The notes under the pieces were generated by a model that saw only the letters and a program-made list of their open reading frames with translations, had not been told where the DNA came from and searched no databases. A stretch of 64,000 nucleotides of DNA from Astragalus membranaceus. Its lineage: Eukaryota > Streptophyta > Magnoliopsida > Fabales > Fabaceae. This document shows, one piece after another, positions 55,136 to 64,000 of the stretch. The stretch's first letter is position 1. Every line of letters begins with the position of its first letter. The translations under genes and the position numbers were made by a program. The stretch lies in contig CM076846.1 in assembly GCA_039519185.1 (NCBI GenBank), positions 155,606,406 to 155,670,405 on the forward strand, in the 5' to 3' direction.

Positions 55136-56622
55136 TGTAACGCCCCAATTTTATTAAAAAATTTAGTGTTAATTGAATTGGTAGAACGATTGAAGAAAAT
55201 CGAGAATATGTTGTCTTTGATGATTTGGTGTTTAGTGGGTAATTTTGAGCGTATTATTGTTGTTTTCAATTGGTGATTGGTGGTGGGAAGGGTGAAAAAA
55301 TCAAGAGAATGAAAGAAAATTAGTCTGCTGTAGTTTCTGCCTGTCCGCGCGCCACTTGCGCGTAAGTCGCGCACCGCGCGCAGCTACAGTGCATGAGCAG
55401 TGGTGTTTCTTCCTCTCCGCGCGCCACTCGCGCGTAACTCGCGCGCCGCGCGCGAGTCTGCGTTTTAAACTGCGTTCTGCGCAGCTAGGGCATTTTTTCC
55501 TGCATCCGTTTTCACTCTTTTGGGCATAACTTTGTCTCCGGAGCTCCGTTTGTGACGCGGTTTGTTGCGTTCTTCTCGTATCGCAGAGGGCTTCGATAAG
55601 AGAGCAGTTCCTGAGTTAGAAGTCAGGGGAGCTGAGGACGAAATTGGATCTTCCCAAAGCTAAGGTTAGGGTTTTCGCGAGTTGGGGGAGGAATTCCAAG
55701 GCTTTGCTCGTGTGTTGCTGTGGTTACTCGTTGGTGTCTTCAATCTTCTTCTACGGAGCTTACGTTTATGAGGTAAGGGTGAGCGTTTCATTTGACATAA
55801 TTGGGTAGACATAGGGTCTCGTGGGTTTTTGATGAAATTGGAATTTGTTGATGGATTTGATATGTTTGATGGTGTTCGATGGTTTGAAATTGTTGAAGAG
55901 CTTTGATGTTGTCTTGCTGAATTTGATGTTGTTTCGAATGATTTGATGAATTGTTAGCATAAAATTTGATGATGTTTTGTGAAGACATTTGGTGATTTCT
56001 CAATGAATTCTTGATAATTTACTTTGATGAGTTTTGATGAACTCGTGATGAAAATACTCGATGATTTCGTGATGGACCTTTGGTGAATGGAAATGATGAA
56101 TAATTTTGTTTTTGAAGTCGATGATATGAGTCACCTGTCTCCACTGGTTTTCACTGTGTTTCGCTGTTTTTCTTGCCGTTTTTCCCATTTTTCAAATGAG
56201 ATATTTTTCCAAGGAAAATGTGATGTCTCGCTCTATAAAATGTGAGGTTTTTATCAATCCAAATGATGAGTTCACTTCTCCACAAATATGAAGTTTTACA
56301 ATTTAAAATTATGGTGTTGTTCTCAAATGTAAATACAATGTTTTCCCAATTCAAATGAGCTGTTTCCACTACTAAAAATGTGATGTTATGTTTGTATAAA
56401 TGAATTACTGTAAAGGGTTATACTACTAGTGTACTCCTTGACTATGGCTAGACTGTGGTTTACCACTAAGATCAGAATTTCTTTCACTGGTGTATTTACA
56501 AAGGCATCACTGAGAGTCTTGCAAATGTGGCCAATGCCTGTTGCAAGTAGTACCAGTTACCTGAGTAATCCCATAGTCAATCAGTTTACTATTTTATAAC
56601 ATACTAAGCTAAAAGATAACTG

Positions 56623-56668
<46 letters not shown>

Positions 56669-57637
56669 ATATATATGCTTAATGATGATGATGGTATGTA
56701 TGACTATGCTGAGGTGCAATACAATTTTGAGGAATATGACGAGTTCACTCTATGAGTGATTATGATGATGTGATCTATATGATTTTGATGAATATGTCGG
56801 GTTCATTCTAAGAGTATTTTTATGATGATGTGCATTGAGTGGTGTTTTTTTTCATGATGACGATGATGAGTACTCCGGGTGAGTGTTTGATGAGTTGCAC
56901 ATGTGTTCATAGAGTCTCATGGCATGTGCATACTATGACGAATAGGCTTCGGCCTCTTATTGATGATGATATGCCTTGAGTGGTTCTTTTTTATGATGAT
57001 ATGCCTTGAGTGGTTTATATGACGATATGGTACCATCATGCATATGCCCTGGAGGGGGTTGCATTTATACGCATTTTCATGACGGTGATTCCTTGAAATT
57101 AATTGTGTCTGAATTGATATTCTCTAATGATGAGTTTGATGATATTGCTGATGTCGTATGATTTACTGTCCATATTTCTCTGTTTATGCTTGATTATGTT
57201 TTATTGAAATTCTCACCCCTTCTGCTTGGAATGTTGCTCTATTGTGGCAACGCTGCAGGTAACCGCGAGTGAAGGACTTGCTGCCTTACTTTTAGCTTTT
57301 TGGGATGTATTTTGTGTCGCTCTCTGATACTGTAACACCTAGGGGGCGTGGGTGAAGTTGGATAATTTGTTTAATTAGTCGAATAATGACCTTTATTGTT
57401 ATATTGAGACGTGTTTGAGAGTATTTGGTGAGATGGTGTTTATTCCGCTGTGATGTGCTTTATGAGGATTTGATTTTCCATAACGGATGTTTGATTTCAC
57501 AAATTTGAAGAGTGCATATTGATGAGTTTATTTTAATGAAGTGGTAGCATTTCTTTTCTATCAGTTAAAACAATATTTTTGAAAAGAATTACTCTGATAA
57601 ATGACGGGTAATATAAGGGTAGAAAAAGGGTGTTACA
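55136..57637 (+). repeat. 5' LTR of the non-autonomous chromovirus
   Basis: 2502 bp. It has a CG-rich block with cgcgcgccacttgcgcg-type repeats (55348-55455), a gatgatg-rich middle and an (AT)n run at 56625-56660. Frames on the minus strand here recur identically in the 3' LTR because the LTRs are copies, not genes. Confidence 0.93.
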
Positions 57638-58668
57638 TAAGTGGTATCAGAGCAGTTCGGTCTGTCCGGCCAAGTTGTCCAGTGTCGAGTCTAGTTATCT
57701 CTCGAGTCTTGGTACTCGTTCTAACCATGATTTGTGTTGCAGTGATTAGCTGAATTGGCCAGACGGTAGGATTGCTATTGTTGAGAATGGTGTTGCTTAT
57801 TGTTTTATTGCTGCTATGTGTGTGTTTGCTCTGAGTACTTTGTGTAACTGCTATGTTAGTTATTTTTTTAGTTACTACTCCTTACCATATGTTGCGATAT
57901 TTTAAATGTTAAGTGGTACTTTCACCAACATGTTGCATTTATTTGAGTAATTGTATTTAATGAAGTGATTGAATTTTGTTGATTAATCCATTTGATATAT
58001 GTAGAACCAGATAAGGTTAGGTGTGTAAGGTGACATAAGAGCCGAGATGTGGTTACCTGACTATAAGTGGGTCGAAATGAATGGGAGTCGACGTGGGGTG
58101 TTGTCAAAGTATATGGAAATCGAAGTATAAGTGGGACGAAGTGCAGTGTTGCAGTGTTATCAAGGTATGTAGGTGTCGAACGTGTGAGTCGAAGGTTAAA
58201 TGTGTCGAAGTGTATGTGTACGTCGAAGGGCATGTGTGGCTAAGTTATACATTGTACATAGTGTCGAGGTGAAGTGTTGTGCGTAGGCGGTGCGCCTAAG
58301 CGTAGTTGTTGAAGTGTGGTGAGTATAAGCTTAAGAGTAAATGTATGTAGAAGCTAGTGTGGTTGAAGCATAAAGTGCCTAAGTGCAGCGTATGGGTGGC
58401 AAGGAGAGTGATGGAGAACCGAAGCAGATGTAACCGAGGTAGTTGTAGAGGTGAGTGATGATGAGGTGTAGTTGCCTAAGTGAAGTGTCACGGGGTTTGA
58501 GTAGTTGAGTGGGACTTTGATGACCTTCAGATTAGAACATCTAATTAAGAGTAACAATGTGGAGAAGGGTGATGGATAGGGATGGTTGGAAGTGACAAGA
58601 AGATTGGGTTTCGTTTCGTGAGTTGGAGTAAATTTTCGAGGACGAAAATATTCTAAGTGGGGGAGAGT
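57638..58668 (+). other. Interior of the non-autonomous chromovirus: primer site, non-coding, polypurine tract
   Basis: TGGTATCAGAGC at 57642-57653 is the initiator-Met tRNA primer site usual for chromoviruses. The end ttcgaggacgaaaata ... aagtgggggagagt (58634-58668) is the usual Tekay-type tail with polypurine tract. Between them no protein domain is found. 58060-58270 is a run of imperfect units containing gtcgaag/gtcgaac. Confidence 0.85.
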
Positions 58669-60156
58669 TGTAACGCCCCAATTTTATTAAAAAATTTAGT
58701 GTTAATTGAATTGGTAGAACGATTGAAGAAAATCGAGAATATGTTGTCTTTGATGATTTGGTGTTTAGTGGGTAATTTTGAGCGTATTATTGTTGTTTTC
58801 AATTGGTGATTGGTGGTGGGAAGGGTGAAAAAAATCAAGAGAATGAAAGAAAATTAGTCTGCTGTAGTTTCTGCCTGTCCGCGCGCCACTTGCGCATAAG
58901 TCGCGCACCGCGCGCAGCTGCAGTGCACGAGCAGTGGTATTTCTGCCTCTCCGCGCGCCACTCGCGTGTAACTCGCGCGCCGCGCGCGAGTCTGCGTTTT
59001 AAACTGCGTTCTGCGCAGCTAGGGCATTTTTTCCTGCATCCGTTTTCACTCTTTTGGGCATAACTTTGTCTCCGGAGCTCCGTTTGTGACGCGGTTTGTT
59101 GCGTTCTTCTCGTATCGCAGAGGGCTTAGATAAGAGAGCAGTTCCTGAGTTAGAAGTCAGGGGAGCTGAGGACGAAATTGGATCTTCCCAAAGCTAAGGT
59201 TAGGGTTTTCGCGAGTTGGGGGAGGAATTCCAAGGCTTTGCTCGTGTGTTGCTGTGGTTACTCGTTGGTGTCTTCAATCTTCTTCTACGGAGCTTACGTT
59301 TAAGAGGTAAGGGTGAGCGTTTCATTTGACATAATTGGGTAGACATAGGGTCTCGTGGGTTTTTGATGAAATTGGAATTTGTTGATGGATTTGATATGTT
59401 TGATGGTGTTCGATGGTTTGAAATTGTTGAAGAGCTTTGATGTTGTCTTGCTGAATTTGATGTTGTTTCGAATGATTTGATGAATTGTTAGCATAAAATT
59501 TGATGATGTTTTGTGAAGACATTTGGTGATTTCTCAATGAATTCTTGATAATTTACTTTGATGAGTTTTGATGAACTCGTGATGAAAATACTCGATGATT
59601 TCGTGATGGACCTTTGGTGAATGGAAATGATGAATAATTTTGTTTTTGAAGTCGATGATATGAGTCACCTGTCTCCACTGGTTTTCACTGTTTTTCGCTG
59701 TTTTTCTTGCCGTTTTTCCCATTTTTCAAATGAGATATTTTTCCAAGGAAAATGTGATGTCTCGCTCTATAAAATGTGAGGTTTTTATCAATCCAAATGA
59801 TGAGTTCAATTCTCCACAAATATGAAGTTTTACAATTTAAAATGATGGTGTTGTTCTCAAATGTAAATACAATGTTTTCCCAATTCAAATGAGATGTTTC
59901 CACTACTAAAAATGTGATGTTATGTTTGTATAAATGAATTACTGTAAAGGGTTATACTACTAGTGTACTCCTTGACTATGGCTAGACTGTGGTTTACCAC
60001 TAAGATCAGAATTTCTTTCACTGGTGTATTTACAAAGGCATCACTGAGAGTCTTGCAAATGTGGCCAATGCCTGTTGCAAGTAGTACCAGTTACCTGAGT
60101 AATCCCATAGTCAATAAGTTTACTATTTTATAACATACTAAGCTAAAGGATAACTG

Positions 60157-60226
<70 letters not shown>

Positions 60227-61186
60227 TTAATGATGATGATGGTATGTATGACTATGCTGAGGTGCAATACAATTTTGAGGAATATGACGAGTTCACTCTA
60301 TGAGTGATTATGATGATGTGATCTATATGATTTTGATGAATATGTCGGGTTCATTCTAAGAGTATTTTTATGATGATGTGCATTGAGTGGTGTTTTTTTT
60401 CATGATGACGATGATGAGTACTCCGGGTGAGTGTTTGATGAGTTGCACATGTGTTCATAGAGTCTCATGGCATGTGCATACTATGACGAATAGGCTTCGG
60501 CCTCTTATTGATGATGATATGCCTTGAGTGGTTCTTTTTTTATGATGATATGCCTTGAGTGGTTTATATGACGATATGGTACCATCATGCATATGCCCTG
60601 GAGGGGGTTGCATTTACACGCATTTTCATGACGGTGATTCCTTGAAATTAATTGTGTCTGAATTGATATTCTCTAATGATGAGTTTGATGATATTGCTGA
60701 TGTCGTATGATTTACTGTCCATATTTCTCTGTTTATGCTTGATTATGTTTTATTGAAATTCTCACCCCTTCTGCTTGGAATGTTGCTCTATTGTGGCAAC
60801 GCTGCAGGTAACCGCGAGTGAAGGACTTGCTGCCTTACTTTTAGCTTTTTGGGATGTATTTTGTGTCGCTCTCTGATACTGTAACACCTAGGGGGCGTGG
60901 GTGAAGTTGGATAATTTGTTTAATTAGTCGAATAATGACCTTTATTGTTATATTGAGACGTGTTTGAGAGTATTTGGTGAGATGGTGTTTATTCCGCTGT
61001 GATGTGCTTTATGAGGATTTGATTTTCCATAACGGATGTTTGATTGCACAAATTTGAAGAGTGCATATTGATGAGTTTATTTTAATGAAGTGGTAGCATT
61101 TCTTTTCTATCAGTTAAAACAATATTTTTGAAAAGAATTACTCTGATAAATGACGGGTAATATAAGGGTAGAAAAGGGGTGTTACA
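58669..61186 (+). repeat. 3' LTR of the non-autonomous chromovirus
   Basis: Nearly identical to the 5' LTR. The clearest difference is the (AT)n run, 60159-60224, longer than in the 5' copy. Scattered single-base changes occur, for example in the CG-rich block near 58900. Confidence 0.93.
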
Positions 61187-62153
61187 GGTAACATACGTAG
61201 ACAAGTAGATATAATATAAAAAAAGGAGAACTACAGAATATACGTAGTAGCTATTCTCCATTGATACCTACCTTTAAGCTTTTATTTTTCTTAACATAGT
61301 TTTTCTAGTCTTCAACCAAGGTTTTGCTCACGCCTCAACTTCATCTCTTGTATGCGACGTGGGATCATTGGAGTGTATCTTTTGCAACCACTCTTCTCTT
61401 GTCTTCATACGGTAATACATACTCTCTAGTTGTATTATGTTGATGGAACTTGTGATGAGCTAACTTTGTTGTAGTTAGATTGTTCTTAGTATGTAATGAA
61501 CCTTGAGTAACTTTTGTATAATATTATGATGTTTGTGTTTTATTCCTTGTGTCATAATACTTTCAATCTTGGTTTGGGAATGATCAACTAAAACAAGGTA
61601 ACTTTGTGGGTACAGACATGGTTCACAAAGAGAACTCAAGGAATAATATGAATGAAAACCCTTTAAAGACATTTAAAGGAAGCACTACTTAACTCTAGAC
61701 ATAGGGGAGTAATAGTTCATAAGGCAAATGTTGTAAGAGCTTAATATACAGGGGTAAAACTTATTTAGAGCCTAGACATAGGAGTCTTGTAACATAGCCC
61801 TGACGAAAGTGACTGAAAGGCACGCCACCAAGGCGCTACAGCGTCTACTGATTCTGAAGCGCTACAGCGCTTAACGCTACAACGTCTAATATTATCTGAA
61901 CATTACTCTTGGGAATTTACACAACTACTGAGCTATCCAACTCACCTTTAATCACTTCAAACTAAATACTGTTTTATCACAACTTATGATGTTTACAACT
62001 CTTTACCTTTACTTGTTACTTAATTCTTTTCACTAAGATTCTAATCACTTAAACTTCTTAGATTAATTCCAATCCCTGTGGGAACAAACTTTACTTATCA
62101 ATATATTACTTGTTGCGATTGTGTATACTTGCACATCACCTTTTCGCACAACA

Positions 62154-62291
62154 AGCACCTAGCAGTGTCACTTTGACATTATGAGTCTACTGTCTGCAAT
62201 CCCAATTTTGCAACACTAGGGGGCACCTAGCAGTGTCATTGTGATATTGTGAGTCTACTGTCTGCAACCTCAGTTATTCCAACAGATTAAG
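62154..62291 (+). repeat. 68-bp tandem repeat of element B, right part
   Basis: It completes the unit cut at 39395 (continuing from 62156) and adds one more copy from 62224. Confidence 0.87.
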
Positions 62292-62415
62292 TTTCCATAT
62301 GCACTACAACCATAGTTGTCAAGTGTAAGGAGTTGGCAGAGAAGAAATCGGCTGACATAATACATCCTTCAGCTTCCTCTTAAGGTCTTCAGCTAAAGGA
62401 TGCAGGGGGGGCATT
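62292..62415 (+). other. 3' end and polypurine tract of element B
   Basis: Non-coding, ending aaggatgcaggggggggcatt-like purine-rich sequence directly before TGTTGACACC. Confidence 0.7.
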
Positions 62416-63362
62416 TGTTGACACCCGTTTTCGCCGAGGGCTACTCGACTGGCGTAGAATCGGCTAGCCGAGGGCCGAAGGTTGATTCCTGTCGGCAAAA
62501 ATAGAAGTTTTAGCTACTTGGGGTCTAAATTGACTATACATGACCACATGGCTAAGATAAACTGAGGTGCCTACTCGGCTGACGCCTGATTGGCCGAGGT
62601 AAGACTCGGCCGAGACAAATCGGCTTGACGTGGCTACTAAGTTTATATAGACTTGGAGGCTAATACTTGGTCTTAATGTGTTCATATAATTATTTATTAA
62701 ATAATTTTATGATTTATTAAAGTAAATATAATGGAGAAAGGCCAAGCCAAGCTATGGTAACCACCTTCCTAAATTTATGGGAAGTGGGCATGAGGAGTTG
62801 GCCAAGGTAAAGGAGGTTGCTTTGGGAGCAAGCATTCAACACACGTGGACACATTTAGACGTTGGAGCGGTTAAGACAACGTGGAGAAGCGCCGTAGAAG
62901 TGGAAGCGAAGATATTTTGACCCCACTACCCGTGCTAGTGGAAGAGTGGAAGAGTGCTTCATAGTTTTTAGGGTCTGGATGTAATGTAGTGCGCTGATCT
63001 TGATTAATCCAACGGTAGGCAAGTGTTGGCTCGAGTAGTGGCCGACGAGGGCCTATGTATATAAATATGAGAGTAATTGTACAGAATAAACACACACCAA
63101 TCAATCAAAAACTCTACGTTCATTTTATCTATCTGCTTTTATCACACTTTATCTTTATTTTTATGCATTAGCCAGTAGTATAATCCAACCCCCGCATCCT
63201 ATTCACTCAACCTAGACCTTTCTAGAGGAGTCAGGATACCCACAGTCAAGGAGAAGAGTTCCCTCATTGGCGCAATCACTTGAAGAACAGGGGAATCAAA
63301 AACCTTCCCAAACCTATGGCCGAATCCACGGCTAGGACTTAAGAGTTTGACGAAGAACAACA
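62416..63362 (+). repeat. 3' LTR of element B
   Basis: 947 bp from TGTTGACACCCGTTTTCGCC to GAAGAACAACA, followed by the duplication CTTAG. Uninterrupted, it shows the empty target of the solo LTR found in the 5' copy. Confidence 0.92.
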
Positions 63363-64000
63363 CTTAGTTACCCAACACAAAGTAGTAGTGAAAAATACGT
63401 GTGTGCAAGACCCATCCCAACCTGCCAAATCGTCACAACCCAATGATTTTGGGTTGAAGTGAACCTCGTCCCACACAATAAATGGACAAATGTGTCTGTC
63501 CTAAATAATAACCCGACTTCGGTTTTGGACGGGTTCGGGTTGACCCTCTAGTTACCCGTTTCATCCCTAATATACATACACATATCAATATATATTTTTT
63601 TGGTGAAGATAATAATATACAAGTCATACATTTATACTTGTGAAATGTGATAACTTAATATGATGTTAAACAAAAAAAGTAATTTGATGCTAAAATTTAA
63701 CAATTTGAGACGTTAACTTTATAGTCGTACCGTCGATGTTTTAATTTTATAGTGGCTGCAATAACAATAGAAAGTATATTTATATTTTATAGATAAATAA
63801 AAAAATTGAATGTATTTCTAACAAAGCTGGACACTCAACAACATTACTTTTATAGAAGTTTTACTGAATTTATCTATTAAATTTTACTGTCAAATAAAAA
63901 CTTAATTGAAGTAGTTATCGGAGTTGTTCGGTTTCAAGGACGAGTTAGGGTCGACTAAATGACCCAATCAAAATTTGAGACCGATTTAGAGTTAGTTATA
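63363..64000. other. Right flank, no gene recognised
   Basis: This joins the sequence left of 32856 once element B is removed. 63530-63572 contains gggttcgggttgaccctcta and ends gtttcatcccta, which on the minus strand looks like a hAT-type end (TAGGGATGAAACGGGT), but I find no matching left end. The rest is AT-rich with nothing recognisable. Confidence 0.4.

Larger units (their letters stand above)
55136..61186 (+). mobile_element. Non-autonomous chromovirus (Tekay-like) with two long LTRs
   Basis: LTRs 55136-57637 (2502 bp) and 58669-61186 (2518 bp) start TGTAACGCCCCAATTTT and end GGGTGTTACA, flanked by the perfect duplication GGTAA (55131-55135 and 61187-61191). They are nearly identical; most of the length difference is an (AT)n run. 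The interior is only 1031 bp, with primer site and polypurine tract but no gag or pol. It must depend on proteins from another copy. Confidence 0.93.
39581..61869. repeat. Dispersed palindrome CGCTNNAGCG of the Athila element
   Basis: 22 perfect copies: LTRs 39581, 39608, 40551, 40577, 40592 and 54808, 54835, 61834, 61860; coding 42043, 42661, 42682, 43755, 45251, 45281, 47910, 47936, 48862; non-coding 46705, 46732, 54181, 54207. Near matches: 40983, 42058, 48844, 61875. The central pair is AC, GT, GC or AT. About 12.2 kb of Athila DNA would hold about 0.2 by chance at equal base composition. None is seen in the nested elements. In coding DNA they lie in at least two phases (A-V-A or A-T-A, and L-Q-R). 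Confidence 0.85.
39396..62153 (+). mobile_element. Athila-lineage Ty3/gypsy retrotransposon (nearly intact, with nested insertions)
   Basis: Complete order: 5' LTR, Athila primer site, gag-protease-reverse transcriptase-RNase H-integrase, env-like ORF, long 3' region, polypurine tract, 3' LTR. Flanked by the perfect duplication AGCAC (39391-39395 and 62154-62158), which splits one copy of the 68-bp repeat. Both LTRs are 1475 bp once the chromovirus insertion is removed and differ at about seven positions, so insertion is recent. Three further elements have landed in it (49162, 50758, 55136). It carries 22 perfect CGCTNNAGCG sites. Confidence 0.95.
54623..62153 (+). repeat. 3' LTR of the Athila element, split by a chromovirus
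   Basis: The two parts, 54623-55135 and 61192-62153, add up to 1475 bp, exactly the length of the 5' LTR. The 5' LTR shows the uninterrupted target ctctaggaggtaacatacg at 39896. About seven differences from the 5' LTR were seen by eye. Confidence 0.94.
32861..63362 (+). mobile_element. Tat-type retrotransposon, element B (pol-less, with nested insertions)
   Basis: The LTRs (32861-35192 with an insert, and 62416-63362) are flanked by the perfect duplication CTTAG (32856-32860 and 63363-63367). Without its insert the 5' LTR is 948 bp, against 947 bp for the 3' LTR. Only the N-terminal gag and a 3' tail with 68-bp repeats remain of the interior. The LTR pair differs at many positions, so it is older than the Athila copy inside it. 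Confidence 0.92.

Noticed and set aside
55111..59903. Pairs of identical small ORFs (for example 55766-55960 and 59300-59494)
   Set aside because: They are identical only because they lie in the two copies of one LTR. The same holds for 40192-40389 and 61475-61672, and for 34293-34577 and 62464-62685.
63400..63572. Complete second hAT MITE
   Set aside because: Only a right-end-like sequence (minus TAGGGATGAAACGGGT) is visible. No matching left end or 8-bp duplication was found.

Overview
The window is repeat-dense nuclear DNA from a flowering plant, most likely a eudicot. The evidence is the set of elements: Tat- and Athila-lineage Ty3/gypsy retrotransposons, chromovirus-type LTRs, a 3.8 kb Ogre-like LTR, CACTA, MULE and hAT elements, and L1/SINE debris. 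I cannot name a species. I found no rRNA, tRNA or CRISPR. The only possible host-type gene is a broken plant-mobile-domain (PMD)-like pseudogene at 31990-32832.

Layout. (1) 1-8557: a minus-strand Tat element with intact gag-protease and pol reading frames and an antisense coiled-coil ORF below pol; its 3' LTR lies outside the window. (2) 8558-13829: old intergenic DNA with a SINE, an L1 tail, a CACTA remnant and a 2.1 kb MULE-type element with long inverted repeats and a 9-bp target duplication. (3) 13883-31653: a second, decayed Tat element on the plus strand, carrying an Athila-type solo LTR, an Ogre-like solo LTR and a truncated Athila-type LTR. Its antisense multi-exon ORF is still traceable. 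(4) 31654-32860: a PMD-like pseudogene split by a hAT MITE. (5) 32861-63362: a third Tat-type element (element B, TSD CTTAG) that has lost pol. It holds one Athila-type and one chromovirus-type solo LTR and a complete 22.8 kb Athila insertion (39396-62153, TSD AGCAC). That insertion in turn holds a CACTA element, a chromovirus solo LTR and, inside its 3' LTR, a 6 kb non-autonomous chromovirus. (6) 63363-64000: flank.

Most nesting steps are supported by matching target-site duplications, and several by an uninterrupted second copy of the target sequence. LTR comparison by eye gives relative ages: element B is oldest, the Athila copy is young (about seven differences between its 1475-bp LTRs), and the chromovirus inside it is younger by position.

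The most unusual signal is not a gene. Individual retrotransposons carry their own short CpG-containing word at very high density in LTRs, untranslated regions and coding frames alike. The Athila copy has 22 perfect CGCTNNAGCG palindromes (about 0.2 expected). Element 1 has 35 TTCGAC/GTCGAA (about 3 expected). Tat elements 2 and B are more weakly enriched for GGCCGA. Related Athila-type LTRs carry different words (CGCTACAGCG, GCATCTGCAC, TGCTGCAGCA) at matching positions. This resembles the motif accumulation known for VANC anti-silencing proteins in VANDAL transposons and for TnpA sites in Spm. The extra ORFs (env-like in Athila, antisense coiled-coil/PMD-type in Tat) are candidate partners; that link is inference.
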